NCBI RefSeq assembly: GCF_012317585.1
Contig: NZ_CP042909.1
Span: 992,001-1,056,000, forward strand
Origin: Thermosulfurimonas marina
Lineage (GTDB): Bacteria; Desulfobacterota; Thermodesulfobacteria; Thermodesulfobacteriales; Thermodesulfobacteriaceae
Reading direction: 5' to 3'
Length of the DNA: 64,000 nt
In this document: piece after piece, positions 1 to 8,615 of the stretch
Layout: each line of letters starts with the position of its first letter
Position numbering within the stretch: the first letter of the stretch is position 1
The notes under the pieces: generated by a model
Database searches by the model: none
What the model was told of the DNA's origin: nothing
What the model saw: only the letters and a program-made list of their open reading frames with translations
Translations under genes and position numbers: made by a program

Positions 1-559
1 TTTGGAGGTGGACTTCGTAATGCCCTTTCCGGATTCCGGAAACTATGCGGCCATCGGCTACGCCCAGGCCACGGGGCTGCCCTTTGAGATGGGGGTTATC
101 CGTAACCACTATGTGGGTCGGACCTTTATTCAGCCTTCGGCCGGCATGCGGGACTTTTCCGTGCGGGTGAAACTCAATCCGGTGCGGGAGATCCTGCGGG
201 GGAAACGGGTGGCGGTGGTGGACGATTCCTTGGTGCGGGGGACTACCAGCCGCACCCGGGTTAAGGCCATCCGGGAGACCGGGGCCCTCGAGATCCACAT
301 GCTCATAAGTTGTCCGCCCATCCGCTATCCCTGCTTTTACGGGATCGACTTTCCCACTCCCGGAGAACTCATCGCCGCCAAGCATTCCGTGGAAGAGATT
401 CGGCGCTATCTGGAGTTGGACGGCCTGTATTATCTTTCCCTCGAGGGACTGATCGCCGCCGCCGGCGGAGACGGGAAGCGTTTCTGCCTAGCCTGTTTCA
501 CCGGAGAGTACCCCGTTCCGGTGCGGGAGGGCCTGCGCAAGGACATCCTGGAAAGATAG
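1..559 (+). CDS. purF: Amidophosphoribosyltransferase, C-terminal part (5' end outside window)
   Basis: This enzyme makes 5-phosphoribosylamine from PRPP and glutamine, the first step of purine synthesis. About 185 C-terminal residues are present and the start lies before the window. The type I phosphoribosyltransferase loop [13 protein letters not shown] is at residues 71-83 of the fragment. The C-terminal [11 protein letters not shown] carries the cysteine pair that binds a 4Fe-4S cluster in Bacillus-type PurF. The purine gene purM lies 3.4 kb away in a different operon. The gene ends three bases before a nucleotidyltransferase gene, so the two are probably co-transcribed. Confidence 0.95.
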   Translation, partial: LEVDFVMPFPDSGNYAAIGYAQATGLPFEMGVIRNHYVGRTFIQPSAGMRDFSVRVKLNPVREILRGKRVAVVDDSLVRGTTSRTRVKAIRETGALEIHMLISCPPIRYPCFYGIDFPTPGELIAAKHSVEEIRRYLELDGLYYLSLEGLIAAAGGDGKRFCLACFTGEYPVPVREGLRKDILER

Positions 560-562
560 AAA

Positions 563-1063
563 ATGACTCAGGGATATCGGGAATTTTACCGCCGGGTCCT
601 GGAAGACCTCTGTGAGAGGCTCAAGGAGTTTTACGGCCCGCGACTGGTTTCCGTGGCGGTCTTTGGCTCTGTAGCTCGAGGGACCTTCCGGCCGGACTCC
701 GACATTGATCTCCTGGTGGTGGCGCGGGCGCTTCCCCGGGGTCGGAGACGCCGGGTGGAGGAGTTCATTTCCGGAGTGGAGGAGCCCCTGGAGCGGATCT
801 GGGCCGAGCGCGGCCAGCCCTATCTTCCGGAGATCACCCCCCTCATCAAGACCCCGGAAGAAGTGCGCTTGGGCTCTCCGGTCTTTTTAGACATGACCGA
901 GGAGGCCCTGATCCTTTATGATCCGGAGGGTTTTCTACAGGAATATTTGGAAGATCTGCGCCGTAAGCTCAAGGCCCTGGGGGCCCGGAGGGTCTTTAGC
1001 GGCGGGGGTTGGTATTGGATCCTCAAGCCGGATTATCGCCCCGGGGAGGTGATCGAACTTTGA
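563..1063 (+). CDS. Minimal nucleotidyltransferase (MNT) domain protein
   Basis: This is a 166-residue protein with a pol-beta-type nucleotidyltransferase core. The signature GSVARGTFRPDSDIDLL is at about residues 35-51; GS-35/36 and the metal-binding D47 and D49 are intact. It sits directly before a HEPN gene and the two overlap at TTGA. That is the usual MNT-HEPN two-gene arrangement, known in toxin-antitoxin pairs where MNT AMPylates or otherwise modifies the HEPN partner. It is longer than the smallest MNT antitoxins (about 100-140 residues). Placement between purF and ubiD is unusual. Whether this pair acts as a toxin-antitoxin or only in nucleotide metabolism cannot be read from the sequence. 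Confidence 0.85.
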   Translation: MTQGYREFYRRVLEDLCERLKEFYGPRLVSVAVFGSVARGTFRPDSDIDLLVVARALPRGRRRRVEEFISGVEEPLERIWAERGQPYLPEITPLIKTPEEVRLGSPVFLDMTEEALILYDPEGFLQEYLEDLRRKLKALGARRVFSGGGWYWILKPDYRPGEVIEL

Positions 1064-1473
1064 CCAATCTGGCCTTGGCCCGGAGCTACCTGTTTAAGGC
1101 TCAAAAACGCCTCAAGATCCTCCCCGTGCTTTTAGAAGAAGAGGACTTTTCGGATGTGGTAAGGGAGGCCCAGGAAGTTGTGGAATTAGCCCTTAAGGCC
1201 ATGTTGCGCTATGTGGGCGTGGATCCTCCTAAATGGCACGATGTGGGTCGGGTGCTTTTGGAAAATGCGGATTTGTTCCCTGAAGATATACGCTTGGAAC
1301 TTCCAGAATTGGCCCGGATTTCCAAACGGTTACGCAAGGAAAGAGAGCTGGCCTTTTACGGGGATATCGATTTCATCCCTACAGAAGAGTATGGCCCGGA
1401 GGAGGCCCGGGAAGCCATGGCCGAGGCCGAAAAGGTGGTGCGGGTGGCCCGGGAGCTTATAGGAGGAGATTAG
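1060..1473 (+). CDS. HEPN domain protein, partner of the upstream nucleotidyltransferase
   Basis: This is a 137-residue all-alpha protein. The segment REAQEVVELALKAMLRYVG followed by PKWHDVG matches the HEPN (PF05168) pattern of an amphipathic helix, then a conserved His-Asp. I chose the TTG at 1060 because it overlaps the stop of the preceding gene and has a GGGGAGG ribosome site about 10 bases upstream; no ATG fits better. HEPN proteins are often RNases using an Rx4-6H motif. Here the motif is not clear-cut, so catalytic activity is uncertain. The next gene, ubiD, starts immediately after the stop. Confidence 0.8.
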   Translation: MTNLALARSYLFKAQKRLKILPVLLEEEDFSDVVREAQEVVELALKAMLRYVGVDPPKWHDVGRVLLENADLFPEDIRLELPELARISKRLRKERELAFYGDIDFIPTEEYGPEEAREAMAEAEKVVRVARELIGGD

Positions 1474-2940
1474 ATGGCCTATAAGAACCTGCAGGAGTTT
1501 GTAAAGCGTCTTGAGGCCGAAGGGGAGCTTCTGCGCATAAAAGAAGAAGTCTCTGCCGAGCTGGAGATTACGGAAATTACCGACCGGGTGGTCAAGGCCG
1601 GAGGGCCGGCCCTCCTTTTTGAGCGGGTCAAAGGCCATAATCTGCCGGTCCTCACCAACGCCTTTGGTTCCCTGCGACGTATGGCGCTGGCCCTGGGGGT
1701 GGAAAGTCTGGAGGAGCTGGCGGAGGAGATCGCGGACTTTCTTCAGGTGGAGGCCCCGGATTCCCTTTTCAAAAAGCTTAAATTGGTCCCCAAGCTTTCC
1801 CGGATGAAAAACATGTTTCCCCAGATGGTCAAAAAGGCCCCCTGCCAGGAGATCGTCTTTAAGGGGGACCAGGTGGACCTTACCCGGCTTCCGGTCCTCA
1901 AGTGCTGGCCCAAGGACGGGGGACCTTTCATTACCCTTCCGGTGGTCATTACCAAGCACCCGGAGACCGGGGTGCGCAACGCCGGGATGTACCGTATGCA
2001 GGTCTTCGATCGGCGGACCACCGGAATGCACTGGCACACCCACAAGGGCGGGGCCCATCACTACCGGGTGGCCGAGCGCCGGGGGGAACGCCTTCCGGTG
2101 GCTGTGGCCTTGGGGCCGGATCCGGCGGTAACCTATGCCGCTACGGCCCCGCTTCCCGAGGACGTAGACGAGATGGTCTTTGCCGGTTTCCTGCGGGGAA
2201 AACCGGTGGAACTTGTGCGCTGTCTTACCGTGCCCCTGGAGGTGCCGGCCGAAAGCCAGATTGTGCTTGAGGGCTATGTGGAGCCCGGAGAACGACGGCT
2301 TGAGGGGCCCTTCGGGGACCATACCGGCTACTATTCCCTTCCGGATTATTACCCGGTCTTTCATGTGACCTGCATGACCATGCGCCGGGAGGCCCTTTAT
2401 CCGGCCACCATTGTGGGGCGCCCGCCGCAGGAAGATTGCTTTATGGCCAAGGCCACGGAAAGACTCTTTCTCCCCCTCATCAAAAAGACCCTGCCAGAGA
2501 TTGTGGATATCAACCTTCCCCTAGAGGGGGTCTTTCATAACCTGGCCCTAGTTTCCATTGACAAACGCTATCCCGGGCACGCCCGCAAGGTGGCCTGCGC
2601 CCTCTGGGGGCTGGGGCAGATGATGTTCACCAAGATCATCGTTATCTTCGACAAAGAGGTCAATGTGCAGGATCTTTCGGAGTGCCTCTGGCGGCTGGGC
2701 AATAACATCGATCCGGCCCGGGACGTCTTCTTCGTCCAGGGGCCGGTGGACGCCCTAGACCACGCCTCCCCCTATCCCTTTTACGGCTCGAAGATGGCCA
2801 TCGACGCCACCCGCAAGTGGCCGGAGGAGGGCTTCGGTCGTGACTGGCCGGAGGTCATTGAAATGACCCCGGAGGTAAAGGAGCGAGTGGACCGCCTCTG
2901 GAAAACCCTGGGACTGGAAAAATACCTTTCCGGGCGTTAA
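1474..2940 (+). CDS. ubiD: UbiD-family prenylated-FMN decarboxylase
   Basis: This 488-residue protein has the full length of UbiD decarboxylases, which remove an aromatic or unsaturated carboxylate using prenylated FMN. The family residues are visible: Arg in NAGMYRMQVFD, and Glu residues in VLEGYVEPGE and in EGPFGDHTGYYS. In this type of anaerobe it most likely acts in quinone synthesis, but the substrate cannot be fixed from sequence. No UbiX partner is seen in the window. The ATG follows GGAGGAG and abuts the HEPN gene stop, so it is the last gene of the purF-side operon. Its 3' end overlaps the convergent Uma2 gene by four bases. Confidence 0.9.
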   Translation: MAYKNLQEFVKRLEAEGELLRIKEEVSAELEITEITDRVVKAGGPALLFERVKGHNLPVLTNAFGSLRRMALALGVESLEELAEEIADFLQVEAPDSLFKKLKLVPKLSRMKNMFPQMVKKAPCQEIVFKGDQVDLTRLPVLKCWPKDGGPFITLPVVITKHPETGVRNAGMYRMQVFDRRTTGMHWHTHKGGAHHYRVAERRGERLPVAVALGPDPAVTYAATAPLPEDVDEMVFAGFLRGKPVELVRCLTVPLEVPAESQIVLEGYVEPGERRLEGPFGDHTGYYSLPDYYPVFHVTCMTMRREALYPATIVGRPPQEDCFMAKATERLFLPLIKKTLPEIVDINLPLEGVFHNLALVSIDKRYPGHARKVACALWGLGQMMFTKIIVIFDKEVNVQDLSECLWRLGNNIDPARDVFFVQGPVDALDHASPYPFYGSKMAIDATRKWPEEGFGRDWPEVIEMTPEVKERVDRLWKTLGLEKYLSGR

Positions 2941-3488
2941 GGAAGGTCCTTTAGAGAGAGCCTGACCCCGGGAAGGACTTCCACCTCTTCTTCGGTGGAA
3001 TGGAAGGAGACCCGCCCCTCGGAGGTGTAAAGGGCTAGGGTCTTTTCCTCGGGATTAATCACCAGGACCCGGGAGACGCCGAAAGAAAAGTAATCCCGAA
3101 GTTTGGCGTGGATATCTCCGGCTCCCGGTCTTTCAATCTCCACCACCAGGTCAGGGGGTATCTCCAGATACCCTCGGGGCCGCTCCGGGCATCTTTCCCG
3201 GGAGAGGAAAACGATGTCCGCGGCCCGCAGGGTGAGGGGCTCCTTAGAGATCACCAACCCCACCTCTCCCACCGCTAGCCACCCCTTGTGCCCCAGGAGC
3301 TGTTTAAGCCGATAATAGACTTCTCCTTCCCAATCTCCGTGGACGAACCCCGCCGGAGCCATGCGCACGACCTCCCCGCCCACAATCTCGTAAAGCCCGG
3401 AAGGGAGTCGGCCCTCCAGGAGATCCCGATAGGTATAGCGTCTTCGGGAGACCGCCGGAGAGAGAATTTCCGTCCGGGAAAGGGCCAT
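2937..3488 (-). CDS. Uma2-family (DUF820) putative endonuclease
   Basis: This 183-residue protein of the Uma2/DUF820 family has a predicted PD-(D/E)XK fold. Landmarks are YEIVGGEVVRM (about residues 33-43), RAADIVFLS and PDLVVEIERPGAGD, followed by LRDYFSFGVSRVLVINPEEK. The usual catalytic EV.SPS segment is altered here to EIERPGAG. The biological role of the family is unsettled despite its abundance in cyanobacteria and thermophiles. It is monocistronic or weakly linked to DUF523 (31 bases upstream). A second Uma2 gene lies near 61 kb. Confidence 0.8.
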   Translation of the reverse strand: MALSRTEILSPAVSRRRYTYRDLLEGRLPSGLYEIVGGEVVRMAPAGFVHGDWEGEVYYRLKQLLGHKGWLAVGEVGLVISKEPLTLRAADIVFLSRERCPERPRGYLEIPPDLVVEIERPGAGDIHAKLRDYFSFGVSRVLVINPEEKTLALYTSEGRVSFHSTEEEVEVLPGVRLSLKDLP

Positions 3489-3519
3489 AAATCGCGCCTC
3501 CTTAAACCATTTTAATCCT

Positions 3520-3927
3520 CTAGGCCCATTCGTAAACTTCCAGCCCTTCCCGAAGAAGGAGGGCGGCGGTTACCCCGAGGGGGTGGAGGCCGCAGGAGGG
3601 GCTTTGGGCCTTGAGGAAGGCCTGGCGGGCCCCGAGAAGGCGAGCAAGCCGCAGGACCTCCTCGGCCCCCCGCAGGAAGGCCCCGGTCACGTCTTCCCCC
3701 CGGGCATTTATCACCCGAGCGGCTCCGGAAAGGACGGCCCCTCCATCCCCTCCCAGGATCTCCGCTGGGGGCCGGGGCGTGGGAAGCCCCCCGAGTTGTT
3801 CCGGACAGACGGGAACCACTCGATAGCGCTCGAGAAGGTCCCGGGCTCGGGGCTCCAAAAGGCGCTTTCCGTCATAACGCGTGGCTAATCCGAGAAGACA
3901 GGCGGAAACGAGAACCGTCTCTCTCAC
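3520..3927 (-). CDS. DUF523 family protein
   Basis: This 135-residue protein matches DUF523 (YbbK-like), a small family of unknown function. Conserved cysteine motifs are visible: SACLLG at residues 8-13, CPEQLGGLPTPRPPAEI, and SPSCG near residues 109-113. It is slightly shorter than the typical 150 residues. Its start overlaps the purM stop by four bases (ATGA-type), so it is the last gene of the glutamate synthase/purM operon. The conserved cysteines suggest metal or thiol chemistry, but this is only inference. Confidence 0.8.
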   Translation of the reverse strand: MRETVLVSACLLGLATRYDGKRLLEPRARDLLERYRVVPVCPEQLGGLPTPRPPAEILGGDGGAVLSGAARVINARGEDVTGAFLRGAEEVLRLARLLGARQAFLKAQSPSCGLHPLGVTAALLLREGLEVYEWA

Positions 3928-4976
3928 ACCAAGATTACCCGGGCCTCGCGCTTCTTGCAGGCCTCGATGGTCCCCAATCGATAGACCTTTTCTCCTAAAC
4001 CCCGACAGACGGCCTCTACCTCCTCCACTTGCTCCTCAGGAATGATCAATACGAAACCTATTCCACAATTGAAGACCCGGTAGAATTCTTCTTCCGCAAG
4101 GCCTCCGGCCTCTTTGAGGAAACGAAAGATGGGTGGGATCTCCCAGGCGCTCTTTTCGATCACCGCCTTGACCCCTTTGGGCAGCACCCGAGAGAGGTTG
4201 TCGTAGAAGCCTCCGCCGGTGATGTGGGCCATGGCCTTTAGGCGAATGCCTCGGTTGAGGAGGTTAAGGACGGTTTTTACGTAGATGCGGGTGGGCTCAA
4301 GGAGTTCCTCGCCCAGGGGACGCTCAAGCCCCGCGGGTTGATCTTCGAGGGAAAGCCCCAATTCCTCAAAGACCACCTTGCGCACCAGGGAAAAACCGTT
4401 GGCATGGAGCCCGCTTGAGGCCAGTCCCAGGATGACGTCTCCCACGGAGACCTCGGAGCCGTCCACGATGCGGTTGCGGTCCACCACTCCCACGGCAAAT
4501 CCCGCACAGTCGTACTCCCCCGGGGGATACATTCCTGGCATCTCCGCGGTTTCCCCGCCAAGAAGGGCACAATCGGCCTGCCGGCAGCCCTCGGTGATCC
4601 CCTCGAGGAGTTCGAGATAGATCTTTTCCTCTAGCCTTCCGAAGGCCAGGTAGTCGAGGAAAAAGAGGGGCTTGGCCCCGCAGACCACCAGGTCGTTCAC
4701 GCACATAGCCACGAGATCGATCCCGATTCCCCGGTGGGCCCCTGCGGCCAGGGCCACCTTGATCTTCGTGCCCACCCCATCGGTGGTGGCCGCAAGCACC
4801 GGCTCCCGGTAATGGGCCAGATCCAGGGCGAAAAGCCCGGAAAAGCCTCCGATGTCCGAAAGGACCCCCAGCCGCGGGGTGCTTTTCACCAGCCGGCGGA
4901 CTTCTTCCACCAGCCGATTGGCCTTGTCGATATCCACTCCGGCTTCGGCGTATCGACTCTTACCCTCAGTAGGCAT
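3924..4976 (-). CDS. purM: Phosphoribosylformylglycinamidine cyclo-ligase (AIR synthetase)
   Basis: This enzyme closes the imidazole ring in purine synthesis, converting FGAM to AIR with ATP. The 350-residue length is typical. Family segments are GVGTKIKVA, VNDLVVCGAKPLFFLDYLA, LLGGETAEMPGMY, ASSGLHANGFSLVRKV and AHITGGGFYDNLSRVLP. The ATG lies 11 bases inside the preceding glutamate-synthase GXGXG gene. It therefore belongs to a glutamate/purine operon, which links two glutamine-using pathways. Confidence 0.95.
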   Translation of the reverse strand: MPTEGKSRYAEAGVDIDKANRLVEEVRRLVKSTPRLGVLSDIGGFSGLFALDLAHYREPVLAATTDGVGTKIKVALAAGAHRGIGIDLVAMCVNDLVVCGAKPLFFLDYLAFGRLEEKIYLELLEGITEGCRQADCALLGGETAEMPGMYPPGEYDCAGFAVGVVDRNRIVDGSEVSVGDVILGLASSGLHANGFSLVRKVVFEELGLSLEDQPAGLERPLGEELLEPTRIYVKTVLNLLNRGIRLKAMAHITGGGFYDNLSRVLPKGVKAVIEKSAWEIPPIFRFLKEAGGLAEEEFYRVFNCGIGFVLIIPEEQVEEVEAVCRGLGEKVYRLGTIEACKKREARVILV

Positions 4977-5709
4977 AGAGCTTCCCGTAAGGACGGTGCG
5001 TGTAGGGTTCGATCTTTACGAAGGGTTCCTTCATGATCTCTTCCAGGTCCAGGTTGAAGTCCTCGCAGTACTCCGAAAGGTGCCGGCGCAGAAGGGCCTC
5101 GTCTTCTTCGGTGAGCTTGTGGGGCTTCAAGCCCAGGCCCAGCTGGTGTTCCGAAACCCGTCCCCGCACATAGATGGTCCCCCCGTGCATACCCGTTCCC
5201 AGATAGATTCCGGCGATGGGCCGTTCCGGATAGCGGGAGAACATCCCCAGAAGGATGATGATGCCTCCGGCCATGTATTCCCCGAGGAAGTCTCCGGCCT
5301 TGCCCCCGATAACGATCACCGGGACCTTGTCTATATAGGCCTTCATGTGGATGCCCACCCGGTAACCTACATCCGAGTAAACATGGATCTTTCCTCCACG
5401 CATGGCGTAGCCCACCACATCCCCGGCCATGCCGTGAATGACAATCTTGCCCTCATCCATGGTGTTTCCGGCCCCGTCCTGGGTGTTCCCGTGGACGATG
5501 ATCTCCGGCCCCCGCATGAAGGCCCCCAGGTCGAGCCCCGGGGTCCCATAGATCTCAAGGCGGACCTTCTCCGAGACCCCGGCGGCAATATAGCGCTGGC
5601 CGTTCACGTTGCGCAGGATGAACTCCCGCTCTCCTTCGGCGATTTTGGCCCGCAGGAGGCGATTGAGGTCCCGGTAATGGAGATCTTTGGCGTCGATTTC
5701 CGTGGGCAT
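4966..5709 (-). CDS. Glutamate synthase GXGXG-domain subunit (archaeal-type GltB3)
   Basis: This 247-residue protein corresponds to the C-terminal beta-helix domain of glutamate synthase, encoded separately as in archaea. Repeated G-x-x-G-x-x-x-G turns are visible, for example GRVSEHQ, GGKIHVYSDVGYRVG and GGTIYVRG. ATG at 5709 was chosen because it has an AGGAGG ribosome site a few bases upstream and lies 12 bases after the amidotransferase gene; a much longer reading frame upstream is only a shadow of that gene. In the holoenzyme this domain supports the ammonia channel and inter-domain signalling. Its 3' end overlaps purM. Confidence 0.88.
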   Translation of the reverse strand: MPTEIDAKDLHYRDLNRLLRAKIAEGEREFILRNVNGQRYIAAGVSEKVRLEIYGTPGLDLGAFMRGPEIIVHGNTQDGAGNTMDEGKIVIHGMAGDVVGYAMRGGKIHVYSDVGYRVGIHMKAYIDKVPVIVIGGKAGDFLGEYMAGGIIILLGMFSRYPERPIAGIYLGTGMHGGTIYVRGRVSEHQLGLGLKPHKLTEEDEALLRRHLSEYCEDFNLDLEEIMKEPFVKIEPYTHRPYGKLYAY

Positions 5710-5720
5710 CCCTACCTCCT

Positions 5721-6896
5721 TTACTCTCCTGGATAGCGGCAGGCCGCGGCTCCGGTGCCTCTTTCCGGGCCCCGGAGGTAACTCCTCTGGTTGGGGATCA
5801 CCCCGGGCTCCAGCTCCACGATCACCGGCTCTCCGGCCTTGGGGGCCCAGACCCGGTCCGGATCCGGACAGATGGCCCGGATGGCCGCCTCCTCGCTGGC
5901 CATATAGACCAGGTCCCCTTTCTCCGCGGCCACGAGGGGCCGAAGCTTTACCCGATCGTTGAGCCCTACCAGGCCACCGTTGTAGGCAAAAAGGATGGCA
6001 AAGGGCCCGTTGAGCATGGCCGCTCCATAGACTGTCCGCACCGCTCGGGCCAGCTCCCGCTCCTCCTCGGGCATCCGGTCGATCTCCTCCCAGAAGGGCG
6101 GGGCCAGGGCCATACAGGCCACCTCGATGGGCAGCCCGTGCCGCCGAATAAGGAGATCCAGAAGGTAGGCCACCACCTCCGTGTCCGTAAGGAGGGTGCA
6201 GTGGTAGCCAAACATTTCCAGATACCGCCGGTTGGTGCCGTAGCTGGAGATCTCTCCATTGTGCACTATGGACCAGTCCAGGATGGTAAAAGGATGGGCC
6301 CCGCCCCACCAGCCCGGGGTGTTGGTGGGAAAGCGGTTGTGGGCGGTCCAGATAAAGGCCCGGTATTCCTCAATGCGGAAAAAGTCCGCAATCTGGGCCG
6401 GAAAGCCCACCCCCTTGAAGGCCCCCATGTTTTTCCCCGAGGAGATCACATAGGCCCCGGGGATCCGGGTGTTGATTTCCATCACCAGGGAGACCATGTA
6501 GTCGTCTTCATCTTCCGGGCCACAGACCTCCCGCACTTCCCCTTCATACTTGGGCTTTACGAAATAGCGCTTGAACAGCGGGGGATTCTCGATCCCCGGG
6601 GTGCGCCGGGTGGGGATGGGTTCCTCGTGAGCCATGTAAGTGCGGTGGGCCAGGAGTTCCTCCACCTCCTCCAGGGCCTTTTTATGATCCGCCATGATGT
6701 GGAGGGCGTAATGGTCCGCAAAGTCCGGGTAGATGCCGTAGGCGGCAAAGCCGGCCCCCAGGCCGTTTCCCCGCTCCTCCTGACAGCAGATGGACTTTAC
6801 GATGACCTCGCCCGGGATGAGTTCTCCCTTGCGGTGGATGACCCCGGAAAGCCCGCAGCCTGAGATGTCCTTGCTTAATCCCCTGAGAAAGTCCAT
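5721..6896 (-). CDS. Glutamate synthase class II glutamine amidotransferase subunit (archaeal-type GltB1)
   Basis: This 391-residue Ntn-hydrolase glutaminase supplies ammonia to the FMN subunit. The likely nucleophile is the Cys in SGCGLSGVI at residues 13-21, preceded by a short leader that would need removal to expose Cys14. Further glutaminase landmarks are [18 protein letters not shown] and a nearby [15 protein letters not shown]. The gene lies between the FMN subunit (3-base gap) and the GXGXG subunit. Together the three genes rebuild the parts of a bacterial GltB as separate polypeptides. Confidence 0.88.
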   Translation of the reverse strand: MDFLRGLSKDISGCGLSGVIHRKGELIPGEVIVKSICCQEERGNGLGAGFAAYGIYPDFADHYALHIMADHKKALEEVEELLAHRTYMAHEEPIPTRRTPGIENPPLFKRYFVKPKYEGEVREVCGPEDEDDYMVSLVMEINTRIPGAYVISSGKNMGAFKGVGFPAQIADFFRIEEYRAFIWTAHNRFPTNTPGWWGGAHPFTILDWSIVHNGEISSYGTNRRYLEMFGYHCTLLTDTEVVAYLLDLLIRRHGLPIEVACMALAPPFWEEIDRMPEEERELARAVRTVYGAAMLNGPFAILFAYNGGLVGLNDRVKLRPLVAAEKGDLVYMASEEAAIRAICPDPDRVWAPKAGEPVIVELEPGVIPNQRSYLRGPERGTGAAACRYPGE

Positions 6897-6899
6897 GGC

Positions 6900-8456
6900 C
6901 TACTCCCCTGCGTGTTTTACTCCCAGGATTTCCATTTCTTTTTCCGTAAGTCCCACGGCCCGGAGTTTGTCCCGGTTGCCCCGCAAGCTCTCGATGGCGT
7001 TGATTCCCATGGCCCCGAGCATCTCTTTCATCTCGTGGGCCCAGCCGTGGACCAGGTTGTAAATCTTTTCGTAGGCCACCTCCGGAGGAAGCCGCTTGAT
7101 GAGTTCCGGCTGATTGGTGGCGATTCCCCAGGGGCATTTCCCGGTAAAACAGTGCTGGCACATGGTGCAGCCCACGGCGATAAGGGCCGGCGTGCCGATA
7201 TAGACCGCGTCGGCCCCCAGGGCGATAAGTTTGATCACGTCGGCACTGTTGCGGATCCCCCCGGAGGCGATGACCGAGGCCCAATTGCGGATGCCTTCTT
7301 CCCGCAAACGCTGATCCACCGCGGCCACAGCCAGCTCGATGGGTATCCCGATGTTGTCCCGGAACATGGTCGGGGCCGCCCCGGTGCCTCCCTTGAGACC
7401 ATCAATGACCACGGCGTCGGCCCCGGCCCGCACAATGCCCGAGGCGATGGCCGCCACGTTGTGTACCGCGGCAATTTTCACGAAGACCAGCTTTTGATAT
7501 TCCGTAGCCTCCTTGAGGGCAAAGATGAGGCCCCGAAGATCCTCAATGGAATAAATGTCATGGTGCGGAGCCGGGGAGAGGGCGTCCGAGCCCACGGGAA
7601 TCATCCGGGTCTTAGAGATCTCCTCCGTGACCTTTTCTCCGGGAAGGTGCCCTCCGATTCCGGGCTTGGCCCCCTGGCCGATCTTGATCTCGATGGCCAC
7701 TCCGGCATTCAGGTAGTCCACGTGGAGACCGAAGCGCCCGGAGGCGCACTGGACAATGGTGTTCGAACCGTATTCATAAAGGGAGGCGTGAAGCCCGCCT
7801 TCCCCGGTGTTGTAAAGGGTTCCCAGGTCGCGGGCCGCCCGGGCCAGCCCCTGGTGCACGTGCAGACTTATGGCCCCATAGCTCATGGCCGCAAACATGA
7901 TGGGCACCTCGAGCTGGATCTGCCGCGGGAGGGGTCTTTTGAGGCGGAACTTCCCGTCCCGGACCTCCACCTCGAGGGCGTCGGGCTTAGGCCCCAGGAA
8001 GGTACGCAGCTCCATGGGCTCCCGCAGAGGATCGATGGGCGGGTTGGTCACCTGGCAGGCGTCAAGCACCAGGTGATCAAAATAGGTCCGGATGGGTTTG
8101 GCACAGCCGGTGGAGGAAAGGAGCACGCCGCCCTGGTCGGCCTGCTTGTAGACATTTTTGATATGCCAGGGGGTCCAGACGGCGTGCTCCCGAAACTCCG
8201 AGGGGTTGCGCCGGATGACAATGGCCCGCGTGGGGCACATGGCCTCGCACCGATGACAACCCACGCACTTGGTGGGATCCTCGGAGAGTTCCTTCTTTTT
8301 GGCGTTCCAGATATGGGCCCCGTAGGAGCACTCCCGCACACAGATCCGGCACTTAATGCACTTTTCCGGATCGCGTTCAATGACAAAATCCGGGAAAAAC
8401 TTGGCCCACTGGGGGACCTTTTTCTTCGGGGAATCTTTTTTAGTGCGCTCTCCCAC
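6900..8456 (-). CDS. Glutamate synthase FMN/3Fe-4S catalytic subunit with N-terminal ferredoxin domain
   Basis: This 518-residue protein converts 2-oxoglutarate plus ammonia to glutamate. It begins with a dicluster 4Fe-4S domain (CIKCRICVREC and CVGCHRCEAMCP), followed by the FMN barrel (GEGGLHASLYEYGSNTIV, KIGQGAKPGIGGHLPG, DGLKGGTGAAP). The 3Fe-4S ligands are in GCTMCQHCFTGKCPWGI. The GTG at 8456 is preferred because GGAGGAGG lies nine bases upstream and a promoter maps the transcript start near 8501; the in-frame ATG at 8501 would leave no leader. No GltD-type NADPH subunit is nearby, so electrons probably come from ferredoxin. First gene of a five-gene operon. Confidence 0.88.
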   Translation of the reverse strand: MGERTKKDSPKKKVPQWAKFFPDFVIERDPEKCIKCRICVRECSYGAHIWNAKKKELSEDPTKCVGCHRCEAMCPTRAIVIRRNPSEFREHAVWTPWHIKNVYKQADQGGVLLSSTGCAKPIRTYFDHLVLDACQVTNPPIDPLREPMELRTFLGPKPDALEVEVRDGKFRLKRPLPRQIQLEVPIMFAAMSYGAISLHVHQGLARAARDLGTLYNTGEGGLHASLYEYGSNTIVQCASGRFGLHVDYLNAGVAIEIKIGQGAKPGIGGHLPGEKVTEEISKTRMIPVGSDALSPAPHHDIYSIEDLRGLIFALKEATEYQKLVFVKIAAVHNVAAIASGIVRAGADAVVIDGLKGGTGAAPTMFRDNIGIPIELAVAAVDQRLREEGIRNWASVIASGGIRNSADVIKLIALGADAVYIGTPALIAVGCTMCQHCFTGKCPWGIATNQPELIKRLPPEVAYEKIYNLVHGWAHEMKEMLGAMGINAIESLRGNRDKLRAVGLTEKEMEILGVKHAGE

Positions 8457-8479
8457 TTTTCGGAACCTCCTCCGGGCTT

Positions 8480-8499
8480 GCCTGCGGCACACCGCAGGC
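8480..8499 (-). promoter_or_regulatory. 5' leader hairpin before the glutamate synthase operon
   Basis: A perfect 8-base-pair inverted repeat (GCCTGCGG and CCGCAGGC with a 4-base loop) lies at the very start of the predicted transcript, just upstream of the GGAGGAGG site. It may stabilise the 5' end or modulate translation. There is no following U-run, so it is not an intrinsic terminator. Confidence 0.5.
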
Positions 8500-8507
8500 A
8501 ATTTGCC

Positions 8508-8536
8508 ACTTTAATGAAACTTTAAGCGCCCTTCAA
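8508..8536 (-). promoter_or_regulatory. Putative sigma-70 promoter for the glutamate synthase operon
   Basis: On the minus strand, TTGAAG (8536-8531) and TAAAGT (8513-8508) are separated by exactly 17 bases. Each matches the consensus at four of six positions. This predicts a transcript start near 8501, about 45 bases before the GTG start. Confidence 0.5.
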
Positions 8537-8615
8537 GCCCTGATTCCTTCCTTCCTGGTTGCCCGGCCTTTCTCGGTAGTGGTAGCCTTAACCGAAGCCT
8601 TAAAGGAGGCCTGAG

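Noticed and set aside
1330-2364. 344-codon frame antisense to ubiD
   Set aside because: It covers conserved UbiD residues on the other strand and has no recognisable motif or ribosome site.
8457-8501. ATG at 8501 as the glutamate synthase FMN subunit start
   Set aside because: The predicted transcript begins there, it has no ribosome site, and the extra residues are encoded by the leader hairpin; GTG 8456 has a strong GGAGGAGG.
6912-8525. 537-codon open frame on the plus strand opposite the glutamate synthase FMN subunit
   Set aside because: It is antisense to a gene with clear Fe-S and FMN motifs; high GC makes long antisense frames common, and its translation shows no family pattern.
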